From positions 1,355,501 through 1,419,500 of the forward strand of contig NZ_CP160680.1 in assembly GCF_040784935.1 (NCBI RefSeq): DNA of 64,000 bases. The letters are read 5' to 3'. Below are positions 16,528 through 25,480 of this stretch, one piece after another (position 1 is the stretch's first letter; every line of letters starts with the position of its first letter). Origin of the DNA: Lewinella sp. LCG006. Lineage in GTDB: Bacteria > Bacteroidota > Bacteroidia > Chitinophagales > Saprospiraceae. The position numbers and the translations under genes were made by a program. The notes beneath the pieces were generated by a model. It searched no databases. It saw nothing but the letters and a program-made list of their open reading frames with translations, and had not been told where the DNA came from.

Positions 16528-17457
16528 TTAAGCATCGAAATCTAATTCAAGTTGAAAAGGGTTATCTACATTTTGTTGGTAAACGAACAGCTTGAATGTA
16601 GGCACTGATTCTCCCTTATGAAGTTCTTTGACATGAGTTTCAAACTCAATGGGGGTCATTTCCAAGCTGCGATGCCTACGGTTATTGTAGTTGTTAACGG
16701 CTTGTTCCATGCGTAAATACAACTGGTCTTCTGTTCTGATATTCCAGCGGTGCAGGTAGTCGTTTTTGATGGTTCCGTTGGCACGTTCGATGTGTGCATT
16801 TTCTAACACCTCGGCGCACATGCTTATGCGGATGCCATAGTTGTACAGTAATTCCGTATAGTCGTCGCTGATGTACTGGCTTCCACGGTCGGAGTGATGG
16901 ATAAGTTGCTGCCCATAGTTTTCCACACCCCGGAGGGTAAAAGCTCTGTTGAGGGCTGCGATGTTATTCTCTACCCTCATATTGTCGGCCATTGACCAAC
17001 CTATGAGACGACGGGAGTATACGTCCATTATCAACACGCCGTAGTAGTGCCTACCCTGCAGCGGAAAGTAAAAGATATCACTCGTCCACAACTGGTTTAC
17101 ACCTGTCAACCACTTATCCACCAATAGGTTGGGATAGTGGCGACGTTTGCTCGCCCGCGTCGTTATCTGCGGGTTTTCCGCAGCTCGCAGCCGATAGCCT
17201 TCCCTGATACCCAAGGCGATGAACGCATCCCGCCCGATGCCCTCCGGGGCAAACTGGTCGTACATCGTCCGCAGCCCCATCCCCGGGTGAATCTCTCTTA
17301 TTTCCGACATCAAGCCCACGTAGCACGGCTCTTTGGCCTGCTCCTCGGACTGCCGCTTCAACGCCCGATGATGCCCTTGTCGGGAGATACCCGCTATCCC
17401 ATATAAAGCATTCATTGTCCCTGCTTTTTGGGCTCTTCCTCGGCGGAATCGTTCCAA
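16528..17457 (-). CDS. IS3-family transposase OrfB (integrase domain)
   Basis: A 309-residue frame; if started independently, the ATG at 17415 overlaps the orfA stop as ATGA. The retroviral-type integrase core is clear: D127 (NQLWTSDIFYF), D190 (LIHHSDRGSQY) and E224 (NAHIERANGTIK). It lies in the -1 frame relative to orfA. A C-AAA-AAG run just upstream of the orfA stop could permit programmed -1 frameshifting to make the fused OrfAB transposase, as is known in IS3 elements. Confidence 0.93.
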   Translation of the reverse strand: MERFRRGRAQKAGTMNALYGIAGISRQGHHRALKRQSEEQAKEPCYVGLMSEIREIHPGMGLRTMYDQFAPEGIGRDAFIALGIREGYRLRAAENPQITTRASKRRHYPNLLVDKWLTGVNQLWTSDIFYFPLQGRHYYGVLIMDVYSRRLIGWSMADNMRVENNIAALNRAFTLRGVENYGQQLIHHSDRGSQYISDDYTELLYNYGIRISMCAEVLENAHIERANGTIKNDYLHRWNIRTEDQLYLRMEQAVNNYNNRRHRSLEMTPIEFETHVKELHKGESVPTFKLFVYQQNVDNPFQLELDFDA

Positions 17458-17834
17458 CGCGGTGGTCCGTACTTTTTTTTTATGTCGTACCCTAACTCCT
17501 CACTGGCAACCGTCAAACAGCTTTGAAGGTAGTCTATCTCCAGTTGCTTCTGACCCACCGACCGCTCTAGCTCGGCCACCCGCTGCAACAATAGCTGCGT
17601 CTTGAACTGCTCGCTATCCATTTGTATGACTGTTTTTACCCCTTTTTCCGCCTCGGAGTACAAATATAGCCAATTGTACACCGATGTTCGGCTAATACTA
17701 TACAGCTCGCATAAGTCTTTTATTTGGACTACCCCCGCTTTAAGGTCTCGCACTTTTGATTGCTTGAACGCCTTGCTGAAGGTGCGGTTGTACTTGCCTT
17801 CAGTTTGAAACTTTTTGTCTGGTTCTTTTGCCAT
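17412..17834 (-). CDS. IS3-family transposase OrfA (helix-turn-helix)
   Basis: A 140-residue protein with an N-terminal helix-turn-helix of the IS3/IS911 type (IKDLCELYSISRTSVYNWLY) followed by a coiled-coil segment (LLLQRVAELERSVGQKQLEI) that mediates multimerisation in relatives. It overlaps orfB by 46 bases in another frame. It begins close to the right inverted repeat. Confidence 0.9.
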   Translation of the reverse strand: MAKEPDKKFQTEGKYNRTFSKAFKQSKVRDLKAGVVQIKDLCELYSISRTSVYNWLYLYSEAEKGVKTVIQMDSEQFKTQLLLQRVAELERSVGQKQLEIDYLQSCLTVASEELGYDIKKKYGPPRWNDSAEEEPKKQGQ

Positions 17835-17888
17835 TTTTGGTTGATTTTTTTTGTCAACCTATTTTAGGCACACACATTGCGGTTTTTG

Positions 17889-17923
17889 AACCACATAAGG
17901 CACTTAAGGGCACTTGAGGTTTT
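17889..17923. repeat. AACCACATAAGG-type intergenic repeat, copy 1
   Basis: AACCACATAAGGCACTTAAG followed by GGCACTTGAGGTTTTT. Related sequence occurs at 50157-50187 and, more distantly, at 50219-50257. It sits beside the IS3 insertion. Function unknown. Confidence 0.4.
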
Positions 17924-18009
17924 TCTTTTATAACACAAGAGGGTGCCGGGTATGAAAATACTTCCGACTTCCGATTTCCCACTTCCGACTTCCAATCTAC
18001 AGGGGCAGG

Positions 18010-19398
18010 TTACAAATCGTACTCCTGGCCTAATTCTGGGATCTGCACGTCTTTGAAACCAACATCACTCAGTAAACCAGCGAGGCTTTCTTGCGGTTCG
18101 ATGGTGCCGTGGACAAGGAATAATTTTTTGACGTGCTGCTCCTGTCCGCGTAAGAATTCGCGGATTTCATTGCGATCAGCGTGCGCACTGAAGGAATCCA
18201 TCTGCTCTACATGGGCAAGGACTTGCTTGTACTGGCCAAAAAGCTTGAGCCCGGTGGCACCATTGCGGATTTTGCCGCCGGGGGTTTGTGGTGAAGCATA
18301 GCCTACGAGGAGCAGTGTATTGCGAGGGTCTTCGATCATGTTGAACAAGTGGTGCTTGGAGCGGCCAGCGTTCATCATGCCCGAGGCACTGATGATGATA
18401 CAAGGTTCTTTCATGCCGTTGATGGCTTTTGACGCTTCAACTTTTTTGATGTATTGCAATCCGTTGAATCCAAAGGGATTGTCGTCCATGAGGAGGTATT
18501 TCTCCAGGTCTTCGTCGTAGCACTCAGGATGGGAGCCAAAGATGGTGGTGGCATTTACAGCGAGTGGACTGTCGACAAAAACGGGGATTTTAGGGAGCTT
18601 ACCCTGGTTTTCAAGCTGATCCAGTATGTAGACGATCTCCTGGGTGCGGCCAACACTGAAAGCAGGGATGAGCAGCTTGCCTTTGCGTTCTACGCAGGCT
18701 TCTTGAATGATGCGTAGGAATTTTTCCAGCTCTTTGGGCTTTTCATCGTGGAGACGATCGCCGTAAGTCGATTCGCAGATCAAGTAATCCACGGCGGGCA
18801 TCTTTTGTGGGTCGCGCAGGATTGGGCGATCAGGGCGGCCGATGTCACCAGTGAAGCCAAAATGAATGGTTCGGTTGCTTTCGTGGATACGTAGGGTCAC
18901 GCTGGCACTTCCCAGGATGTGGCCGGCATCGCGGTACTGCAACATTACATTGTCGCGAACATTGACCCACTTGTCATAGGGGCAACCCGTGAAGAGTTGC
19001 ATGGTTTGGTGCACATCTTCGGAGTTGTACAGTGGCTCTCTTTTGTTGTCGGGGTTGCGCTTGTTGTAGTAGTCGGCATCGCGCTCCTGGATCATGGCAC
19101 TGTCCATAAGCATGATGGAACACAGGCTGCGCGTAGCGTGGGTAGCAAAAATACTGCCTCTGAAACCATCTTTCACCAGTTTTGGCACTCGGCCGGTATG
19201 ATCGATATGGGCGTGAGAAAGGATGAGGCAGTCAATTTTGGCAGGATCAAAAAGGAAGGTTTCATTAAAATCCTTCATCTCTTTGTCATTGCCCTGATAG
19301 AGGCCACAATCCAGTAAGATGGTATAACCATCTTCAAGCGTGAGTAAATGAGCGCTTCCCGTAACTTCCTGAGCGGCCCCGCAAAATTTGACTTTCAT
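18010..19398 (-). CDS. Beta-CASP metallo-beta-lactamase-fold nuclease
   Basis: A 462-residue protein from the ATG at 19398 (MKVKFCGAAQEVTGSAHLL). The metal-binding motif LSHAHIDHTGRVP is intact; further His/Asp ligands lie in RDAGHILGSASV and FTGDIG. The central beta-CASP region has LICESTYGDR, PAFSVGRTQEIVYIL and CIIISASGMMNAGRSKHH, and the C-terminus has the RMMBL pattern FSAHADRNEI and LVHGT. Relatives process or degrade RNA in archaea and bacteria (Ysh1/CPSF73-like). The RNA targets here are unknown. Monocistronic. Confidence 0.88.
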   Translation of the reverse strand: MKVKFCGAAQEVTGSAHLLTLEDGYTILLDCGLYQGNDKEMKDFNETFLFDPAKIDCLILSHAHIDHTGRVPKLVKDGFRGSIFATHATRSLCSIMLMDSAMIQERDADYYNKRNPDNKREPLYNSEDVHQTMQLFTGCPYDKWVNVRDNVMLQYRDAGHILGSASVTLRIHESNRTIHFGFTGDIGRPDRPILRDPQKMPAVDYLICESTYGDRLHDEKPKELEKFLRIIQEACVERKGKLLIPAFSVGRTQEIVYILDQLENQGKLPKIPVFVDSPLAVNATTIFGSHPECYDEDLEKYLLMDDNPFGFNGLQYIKKVEASKAINGMKEPCIIISASGMMNAGRSKHHLFNMIEDPRNTLLLVGYASPQTPGGKIRNGATGLKLFGQYKQVLAHVEQMDSFSAHADRNEIREFLRGQEQHVKKLFLVHGTIEPQESLAGLLSDVGFKDVQIPELGQEYDL

Positions 19399-19588
19399 GT
19401 ACGTGTATTGTTTAAATGCTATTCCCAAGGACCAATATACAAGATTATTTTGGAGATATTTTCGGTCACAGTATTACTATTAAAGCAACAGTCCCTATCT
19501 TTGCCCGCAATTTGTGCCGAACCTATGTTTCCTATCCAGCACCTTCCTTAATTTTTTCGGATAGCAAACGCCGCAAAATTGCAAAACC

Positions 19589-22405
19589 ATGCCAAAAGAT
19601 CAGTCTATTCGTTCCGTTCTCATCATTGGGAGTGGTCCTATTATTATTGGTCAAGCTTGTGAGTTTGATTATTCTGGAACCCAAGCTTCCCGTTCGCTAC
19701 GCGAGGAGGGTATTGAGGTTACCCTGATCAATAGTAACCCCGCTACTATTATGACCGACCCGGTGACGGCGGATAATATCTATTTATTACCGCTCACGGT
19801 AGAAAGCCTTGAGCATATTCTGCGGGAACGCCATATCGATGCCGTATTGCCGACGATGGGTGGGCAGACTGCCCTGAATCTGGCTATCGAAGCAGGAAAG
19901 GTAGGCCTATGGGATAAGTACAACGTAAAGTTGATCGGTGTAGACCTGGAAGCCATTGAGTTGGCAGAGAACCGGGAGGCTTTTCGCCAGCACATGATAG
20001 ATATAGGCCTGGGGGTAGCTCCTTCATTTATTGCCAACTCCTTTTTGGAAGGGAAAGAAGCAGCTCAGAAAATTGGCTACCCTTTAGTAATTCGCCCTTC
20101 GTATACGCTGGGTGGAACGGGTGGTGGTTTTGTGCACACGGCTGATGAATTTGACGCCAAACTGCGCCACGGTCTGAACATGAGCCCCACACACGAAGTG
20201 TTGGTAGAAAAAGCCGTTTTGGGCTGGAAAGAATTTGAATTGGAGCTTTTGCGGGATGCTGCTGATAATGTGGTTATCATCTGTACCGTAGAGAACCTGG
20301 ATCCGATGGGGATTCACACCGGCGACTCCATTACGGTTGCTCCAGCGATGACCTTGTCTGACACTGCTTACCAAGAAATGCGGGATCAGGCGATTAAGGC
20401 GATGCGTTCTTTAGGGAATTTTGCGGGAGGGTGTAACATCCAGTTTTCCCAAAACCCCGAAACGGAGGAGCTGATTGTCATCGAAATCAACCCACGGGTG
20501 AGTCGTTCTTCGGCTTTAGCCAGTAAGGCTACCGGATATCCGATTGCTAAAATAGCGGCAAAACTAGCCATTGGCTACACGCTGGATGAGCTGAAAAACC
20601 AGATTACCAAAACCACTTCTGCTTATTTCGAGCCTACCCTGGATTACGTTATCGTGAAGATGCCCCGCTGGAACTTTGCGAAGTTTCCGGGAGCTGACCA
20701 TGAGTTGGGGCTACAGATGAAATCGGTGGGTGAAGTGATGGGTATTGGTCGCAACTTTTTGGAAGCACTGCAAAAGGCTTGTCAGAGCCTTGAGCAAGGA
20801 CGGGCTGGCCTGGGAGCTGATAAAAAAGAATGGATCCGTACGGAAGATATCCTTGCCCGCTTGGAGAAGGTAAGTGATGATAGAATTTTCCGCTTGAAAG
20901 ACGCTATGCGCCTGGGAGTACCCAGCAAAACTATACACAAACTCACCAAGATTGACCCCTGGTTCCTCCAGCAAATCAAACGCTTGGTGGAGATGGAAGA
21001 GCGACTGATGCGCTTTAATGTAGCGGAAGACCTCCCGGAGAGCTTCATGCGGGAACTCAAAGAGGTAGGTTACTCCGATGCTCAGATCGCCTGGGTACTT
21101 CGGGTAGACGAAGAACAGGTAACCCGGCACCGTAAAACGCTGGGTGTACGGCGCACGTACAAAATGGTAGATACCTGTGCGGCAGAATTTGAAGCACAGA
21201 CGCCCTACTTCTACAGCACCTTCGACGGGGAGAACGAAAGTATCCCCAGTGATAAAAAGAAAATTATCGTACTGGGTTCTGGCCCCAACCGGATTGGGCA
21301 GGGCATCGAGTTTGATTACTGCTGTGTACACGGTCTGATGGCGATCAAAGAAGCTGGTTTCGAGGCCATTATGGTAAACTGTAACCCTGAGACCGTATCT
21401 ACCGACTTTGATGTAGCAGACAAACTCTACTTTGAGCCCGTCTACTGGGAGCACCTGGAAGAAATCATTGAACTGGAAGAACCCGAAGGCGTCATCGTTC
21501 AGTTGGGTGGACAAACGGCCCTGAAGCTGGCCGAAACTCTGCACCGCAAAGGCATCAAGATCATTGGTACCGATTTTACCAGCATGGACCTGGCCGAAGA
21601 CCGGGGAGCTTTCTCGGATCTGCTGAAAGAACTGGAAATCCCTTATCCTGATTACGGCGTAGCTGATGATGCCGACCAGGCACTGGCCGTGGCCAATGAG
21701 GTAGGTTATCCTGTATTGGTTCGCCCGAGCTACGTTTTGGGCGGGCAAGATATGCGGATTGTGATCAATGATGAAGAATTGGAGCGCCACGTGCTGCATA
21801 TCTTCAAGCACATGCCGGAAAATCGGGTACTGGTAGATCACTTCCTGGACCGGGCGAAAGAAGCAGAAGTAGATGCGATCTGTGACGGCGACGAAGTGCA
21901 CGTCATGGGCATCATGGAGCACATTGAGCCCGCTGGGGTTCATTCTGGCGATTCGGCGGCCGTGCTACCTACTTACAGCCTTTCGGTAGAGGTGGTGAAC
22001 AAGATGGTTGAAATCACGGAGCAGTTGGCCAAGGCCCTCAATACCCGTGGTTTGATCAATATTCAGTTTGCCATCAAAGACGAAAAAGTTTACGTGATTG
22101 AGGCCAACCCTCGAGCTTCACGGACGACGCCCTTTATTGCCAAAGCCTATCAGGTACCTTACCTGAAAATTGCGACGGAAGTGATGCTGGGCGTGAAAAA
22201 ACTCAAAGATTACCACATCCACGCACGGCCTAGCGGGTTTGCGATCAAGGTGCCCGTCTTTAGTTTTGACAAATTCCCTAACGTCGATAAGCAACTCGGA
22301 CCAGAGATGAAATCTACCGGGGAGGCCATTCACTTTATCAAAGACCTGACCGATCCGTTTTTCCGGGAGCTGGATCGCCAACGTTATATGTACCTGACGC
22401 GGTAA
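19589..22405 (+). CDS. carB: Carbamoyl-phosphate synthase large subunit, no allosteric domain
   Basis: A 938-residue protein with two ATP-grasp halves. The first (about 1-400) starts [20 protein letters not shown]; the second (about 550-930) starts [20 protein letters not shown]. The enzyme makes carbamoyl phosphate from bicarbonate, glutamine-derived ammonia and two ATP, for pyrimidines and arginine. The protein ends at [10 protein letters not shown], just where the C-terminal MGS allosteric domain of the E. coli enzyme (about 1073 residues) would begin. UMP/ornithine control by that domain is therefore absent. carA is not in the window. Confidence 0.95.
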   Translation: MPKDQSIRSVLIIGSGPIIIGQACEFDYSGTQASRSLREEGIEVTLINSNPATIMTDPVTADNIYLLPLTVESLEHILRERHIDAVLPTMGGQTALNLAIEAGKVGLWDKYNVKLIGVDLEAIELAENREAFRQHMIDIGLGVAPSFIANSFLEGKEAAQKIGYPLVIRPSYTLGGTGGGFVHTADEFDAKLRHGLNMSPTHEVLVEKAVLGWKEFELELLRDAADNVVIICTVENLDPMGIHTGDSITVAPAMTLSDTAYQEMRDQAIKAMRSLGNFAGGCNIQFSQNPETEELIVIEINPRVSRSSALASKATGYPIAKIAAKLAIGYTLDELKNQITKTTSAYFEPTLDYVIVKMPRWNFAKFPGADHELGLQMKSVGEVMGIGRNFLEALQKACQSLEQGRAGLGADKKEWIRTEDILARLEKVSDDRIFRLKDAMRLGVPSKTIHKLTKIDPWFLQQIKRLVEMEERLMRFNVAEDLPESFMRELKEVGYSDAQIAWVLRVDEEQVTRHRKTLGVRRTYKMVDTCAAEFEAQTPYFYSTFDGENESIPSDKKKIIVLGSGPNRIGQGIEFDYCCVHGLMAIKEAGFEAIMVNCNPETVSTDFDVADKLYFEPVYWEHLEEIIELEEPEGVIVQLGGQTALKLAETLHRKGIKIIGTDFTSMDLAEDRGAFSDLLKELEIPYPDYGVADDADQALAVANEVGYPVLVRPSYVLGGQDMRIVINDEELERHVLHIFKHMPENRVLVDHFLDRAKEAEVDAICDGDEVHVMGIMEHIEPAGVHSGDSAAVLPTYSLSVEVVNKMVEITEQLAKALNTRGLINIQFAIKDEKVYVIEANPRASRTTPFIAKAYQVPYLKIATEVMLGVKKLKDYHIHARPSGFAIKVPVFSFDKFPNVDKQLGPEMKSTGEAIHFIKDLTDPFFRELDRQRYMYLTR

Positions 22406-22412
22406 GTAATTT

Positions 22413-22535
22413 GACGGAAATAAATTAAACAACTTTCTCTGGGGATTTTTGAAATTTTTCACACAACTTTCTTTCAGTCAGTTGTTTAGAAAATTTTCAA
22501 AAATCGAAAGCTGTTTAATTTATTTTTTCTCCGTC
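22413..22535. repeat. Long imperfect inverted repeat after carB
   Basis: The left arm starts GACGGAAATAAATTAAACAA (22413) and the right arm ends with its near complement (TTTAATTTATTTTTTCTCCG to 22533, then TC). The right arm has about five extra bases. Further in, ATTTTTGAAATTTTTC (22445-22460) faces GAAAATTTTCAAAAAT (22489-22504), and AACT/AGTT closes the centre. It starts 7 bp after the carB stop. Could be a MITE remnant or an RNA 3'-end structure. Confidence 0.5.
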
Positions 22536-22564
22536 TCTAAGCGACAATTGAGAAAATAGAAAAC

Positions 22565-22607
22565 AAAGCTGTACAGAACATGATGATGTTTTGTACAGCT
22601 TTTTTGT
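22565..22607 (+). terminator. Rho-independent terminator of carB
   Basis: AAAGCTGTACA (22565-22575) pairs perfectly with TGTACAGCTTT (22592-22602), and a T run continues after it. The inner bases can extend the stem. A short A-rich stretch precedes it, so it could also serve the convergent lipoprotein cluster. Confidence 0.8.
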
Positions 22608-22668
22608 GGTCTATAGACCTTATCCCTTTGGAGATTATTAAGCAAACGGCGATTCCACCAGCCCCCCC

Positions 22669-23235
22669 CTACTCCTCTTTCACCCGAAAACTCCCACAGC
22701 CCAGCCGCATACTATCAGGAGGATTGACAAACGGAATGGGATTGGCAGGTGGAAAATTTACCTGAAAATGCCCCTCCAGTATACTGGTGTCGGCGTTGAA
22801 ATAATCGATAATCAGGAAATCCTCGTAGCTCGGTGCACTTCCGTACTCAAACCTAAATCCTCCCAGCACTCCGTGATCCGTATTGTAACCATAGTTGGCA
22901 TAAACAATATGGGGCGAGGGGTTGCCGCTGTTGGTAAAGCCCAGCCAGAGTGTATCACTTAGATTACTGTTACGGTGAAGTGACAATGCAAAGCGTTCCG
23001 TGAAACCGTCCGGTCTATCTTGAAAGAATTCAATTGACGAACCATAACCTCCCCACCTCACATAATCAGCTATCCAGCACTCGCTGTTCCTGATGGCCTT
23101 GCCGAAGAACTCTTCTTCTGTTTCGCACATCACCTCCAGGCAAGCAGGCGGTGGCGGAGGTTGCGGGACGGCATCATCGTCATCGCAACAGCTCAAATAC
23201 ATGACGGGAAGCAGTAAGAGCAGTAGTTTTTTCAT
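22669..23235 (-). CDS. Tandem surface lipoprotein, copy 4 (type B signal, type X body)
   Basis: A 188-residue protein. Signal MKKLLLLLLPVMYLSC is followed by CDDDDAVPQPPPPPACLEV: a lipobox, an acidic run like the lipoprotein export signal for surface display in Bacteroidota, and a proline stalk. The body has a conserved SECWIADYVRWGG, a central variable strand region, DYFNADTSILEGHFQ and the end GCGSFRVKEE. No known domain was recognised. It is last in transcription order of four related genes; the signal matches copy 3 but the body matches copy 1. A sorting-domain remnant overlaps its ATG. Confidence 0.8.
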   Translation of the reverse strand: MKKLLLLLLPVMYLSCCDDDDAVPQPPPPPACLEVMCETEEEFFGKAIRNSECWIADYVRWGGYGSSIEFFQDRPDGFTERFALSLHRNSNLSDTLWLGFTNSGNPSPHIVYANYGYNTDHGVLGGFRFEYGSAPSYEDFLIIDYFNADTSILEGHFQVNFPPANPIPFVNPPDSMRLGCGSFRVKEE

Positions 23236-23357
23236 GATCGGGTGAGGATTAGGGGTGTTTTCGTGTAATTGTCATCGCTCATCACCTCCAGGAGGTAATA
23301 GCCGGGGAGGTGACGGGCAAGATCAAGATGGAGAAATTTTAGGGGTTGACCAGCAAA
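23232..23357 (-). pseudogene. Remnant of a type IX-like C-terminal sorting domain, copy A
   Basis: A 41-codon open stretch between copies 3 and 4 reads KFLHLDLARHLPGYYLLEVM then SDDNYTKTPLILTRS and stops with a TGA overlapping the next ATG (ATGA). The pattern (LPxGxYLLxV, then a basic/hydrophobic tail) looks like the end of a type A C-terminal signal for type IX secretion. There is no start codon and no upstream passenger. Differences from copy B are mostly synonymous. Confidence 0.45.
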
Positions 23358-23359
23358 AC

Positions 23360-23935
23360 TTAATCTCTTTTTACCCGAAAACTTCCGCAGCCCAGGCGCA
23401 TCGAATCCGGTGCGTTAGCGAAAGAACTCATACTTCTATTCGAAAAACTTATCTGGAAACGGCCTTCGATGATGCTTGTATCAGCATTAAAATAGTCGAT
23501 CAGAAGGTAATCGGTATAGGTAGGTTCTAATCCATGCTCAAAACCAAATGTACCCAAGGAAGCATCTACACCTCTATAACCGTAAAAAGATGACGCTGTT
23601 GAGGGAGATGGATTCGTAAAACTATTGCTCCCAATCCATATTGTATCGTCCAAAATTGTATTGTAAAAAAGTAGAATAGATAGCCCTTCGCTAACTCCAT
23701 CTACCTCATTTTTATTCAAATGGATAGAATACTCTCCCCCTGGTGAAAGATGAAGATCCACCCAATCTGCCACCCAGCACTCCCCATTCATTATGGCTTT
23801 CCCATAAAATTCTTCTTCCGTTTCGCACAGCACCTCCAGGCAGGCGGGCGGTGGCGGTGGCTGCGGGACGGCATCGTCGTCGTCGCAACAGCTCAAATAC
23901 ATGACGGGAAGCAATAATAGCAGTAGTTTTTTCAT
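23360..23935 (-). CDS. Tandem surface lipoprotein, copy 3 (type B signal, type Y body)
   Basis: A 191-residue paralogue with the same signal as copy 4 (MKKLLLLLLPVMYLSC, then CDDDDA and a proline stalk). Its body belongs to the other subtype (YGKAIMNGECWVADWVDLHL, end GCGSFRVKRD), which is shared with copy 2. Like its siblings it contains DYFNADTSIIEGRFQ. Surface exposure is inferred from the acidic run after the cysteine; the ligand or role is unknown. Its ATG also overlaps the stop of a sorting-domain remnant. Confidence 0.8.
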   Translation of the reverse strand: MKKLLLLLLPVMYLSCCDDDDAVPQPPPPPACLEVLCETEEEFYGKAIMNGECWVADWVDLHLSPGGEYSIHLNKNEVDGVSEGLSILLFYNTILDDTIWIGSNSFTNPSPSTASSFYGYRGVDASLGTFGFEHGLEPTYTDYLLIDYFNADTSIIEGRFQISFSNRSMSSFANAPDSMRLGCGSFRVKRD

Positions 23936-24057
23936 GATCGGGTGAGGATTAGGGGTGTTTTGGTATAATTATCATTACTCATCACCTCCAAGAGGTAAAA
24001 GCCGGGAAGGTGACGGGCAAGATCAAGATGGAGAAATTTTACGGGTCAACCAGCAAA
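23932..24057 (-). pseudogene. Remnant of a type IX-like C-terminal sorting domain, copy B
   Basis: Second copy of the 41-codon remnant, between lipoprotein copies 2 and 3, reading KFLHLDLARHLPGFYLLEVM then SNDNYTKTPLILTRS. An in-frame TGA replaces the fourth codon seen in copy A. Across the shared 35 codons from KFLHL onward I count about six synonymous and two conservative amino-acid changes. Confidence 0.45.
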
Positions 24058-24059
24058 AC

Positions 24060-24632
24060 CTAATCCTTCTTCACCCGAAAACTCCCGCAGCCCAAGAGCA
24101 TACTATCGGGAGCATTGACGAAAGAGTTGACACTTCGATTCGGAAAGCGCACCTGAAAACGACCTTCGATGATACTTGTATCAGCATTAAAATAATCGAT
24201 CAGTAAATAATCTTCAAAAGTCAGTTCCGTACCAAATGCAAAATCGAATTCGCCCACGGAAGAATGCGAATCAAAATAACCATAATAGGTCAGCGCTAAA
24301 TTGGGTTCAGGATTATCACTATTTGCCAAACCGATCCATAGTGTATCATGCAAGTTTGCATTTTTGATTATTTCGATAGATAGCCCCTGCCGAATATCAT
24401 TTACCTGATTTTTATTCAAGTCAATAAAGTTCACACCTTCATCTCCATAGAGACGTACCTCATCTGCCACCCAGCACTCCCCATTCATTATGGCTTTCCC
24501 ATAAAATTCTTCTTCTGTTTCGCACACCACCTCCAGGCAAGCAGGCGGGGGCGGAGGCTGCGGGACGGCATCGTCGTCGTCGCAACAGCTAAGGAAAGCG
24601 AAAAACAGTAAGCATATTTGGAATTTCTTCAT
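24060..24632 (-). CDS. Tandem surface lipoprotein, copy 2 (type A signal, type Y body)
   Basis: A 190-residue paralogue. Its signal is MKKFQICLLFFAFLSC, as in copy 1, followed by CDDDDAVPQPPPPPACLEV. The body has YGKAIMNGECWVADEVRLYG and DYFNADTSIIEGRFQ, like copy 3, and ends GCGSFRVKKD. So the 5' part pairs with one neighbour and the rest with the other. No sorting-domain remnant precedes it; 64 bp separate it from copy 1. Confidence 0.8.
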   Translation of the reverse strand: MKKFQICLLFFAFLSCCDDDDAVPQPPPPPACLEVVCETEEEFYGKAIMNGECWVADEVRLYGDEGVNFIDLNKNQVNDIRQGLSIEIIKNANLHDTLWIGLANSDNPEPNLALTYYGYFDSHSSVGEFDFAFGTELTFEDYLLIDYFNADTSIIEGRFQVRFPNRSVNSFVNAPDSMLLGCGSFRVKKD

Positions 24633-24696
24633 CGTTTGGTAAAGATAAGCGAGGTTCTTAAAAGGATAACAGCAGTCTCTACAAAACTCGCAAACC

Positions 24697-25263
24697 CTAC
24701 TCCTCTTTCACCCGAAAACTCCCGCAGCCCAAACGCATACTATCAGGAGGATTGACAAACGGAATGGGATTGGCAGGAGGGAAATTTATCTGAAAGTGTC
24801 CCTCCAATATACTGGTATCCGCATTGAAATAATCGATAATCAGGAAATCCTGGTAGCTCGGTGCACTTCCGTACTCAAACCTAAATCCTCCCAGCACTCC
24901 GTGATCCGTATCATAACGGTAGCTGGCAGAAACAATATGGGGTGAGGGGTTGCCGCTGTTGGTAAAGCCCAGCCAGATGGTATCGCTTAGATCGGTATTA
25001 CGGTTCAGTGGAAAACTCAAAACTTCCGTAAAACCATCCGGTCTTTCCTGATACAAATAAATTGACGAACCGGGCCCTCTAAACCTTACATAATCCGCTA
25101 TCCAACACTCGCTGTTCCTGATGGCCTTGCCGAAGAACTCTTCTTCTGTTTCGCACAGCACCTCCAGGCAAGCAGGCGGTGGCGGTGGCTGCGGGACGGC
25201 ATCGTCGTCGTCGCAGCAGCTAAGGAAAACGAAAAACAGTAAGCAGATTTGGAACTTTTTCAT
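24697..25263 (-). CDS. Tandem surface lipoprotein, copy 1 (type A signal, type X body)
   Basis: A 188-residue protein, first in the transcription order. Signal MKKFQICLLFFVFLSC, then the acidic run and proline stalk. The body (FGKAIRNSECWIADYVRFRG, GGFRFEYGSAPSYQDFLIID, end GCGSFRVKEE) is close to copy 4, while the signal is that of copy 2. The stretch 25264-25480 upstream must hold the promoter of this cluster and that of the divergent metal-efflux operon. Confidence 0.8.
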   Translation of the reverse strand: MKKFQICLLFFVFLSCCDDDDAVPQPPPPPACLEVLCETEEEFFGKAIRNSECWIADYVRFRGPGSSIYLYQERPDGFTEVLSFPLNRNTDLSDTIWLGFTNSGNPSPHIVSASYRYDTDHGVLGGFRFEYGSAPSYQDFLIIDYFNADTSILEGHFQINFPPANPIPFVNPPDSMRLGCGSFRVKEE

Positions 25264-25480
25264 TATTCAACAAAAAATTATTGCGGCATTACCACGGCTT
25301 AATTTAAGAAAAAAATCCGTGTTGATCTAAGGGCTTCTTCCTCGTTTAGGAAAGGTATTGCGCCCATAATAAATAACGGGGAACTTTTAGGTCCTCCAGT
25401 CTTAAGCAAATCTTAAGCATCAGCTAAGACAATCCTTAGGGGCCTGCGGCTACTTTTACACGGTCAAAAACAAACGTGTA

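Larger units (their letters stand above)
16491..17876 (-). mobile_element. IS3-family insertion sequence upstream of fdhD
   Basis: Ends are inverted repeats of about 28 bp starting TGTGTGTGCCTAAAATAGGT; the right end is the exact complement over that stretch. The flanking 3-bp direct repeat is TTG (16488-16490 and 17877-17879), as expected for IS3. Two overlapping genes, orfA and orfB, on the minus strand fill it. No decay is visible, so it is probably active or recent. Confidence 0.92.

Noticed and set aside
20711-21943. A 410-codon open frame antisense to carB
   Set aside because: It mirrors a strongly conserved gene, its translation resembles no protein family, and it arises from codon bias on the other strand.
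22669-25263. Repeated blocks suspected as a CRISPR-like or satellite array
   Set aside because: The repeats are about 600-700 bp and coincide with four paralogous lipoprotein genes.
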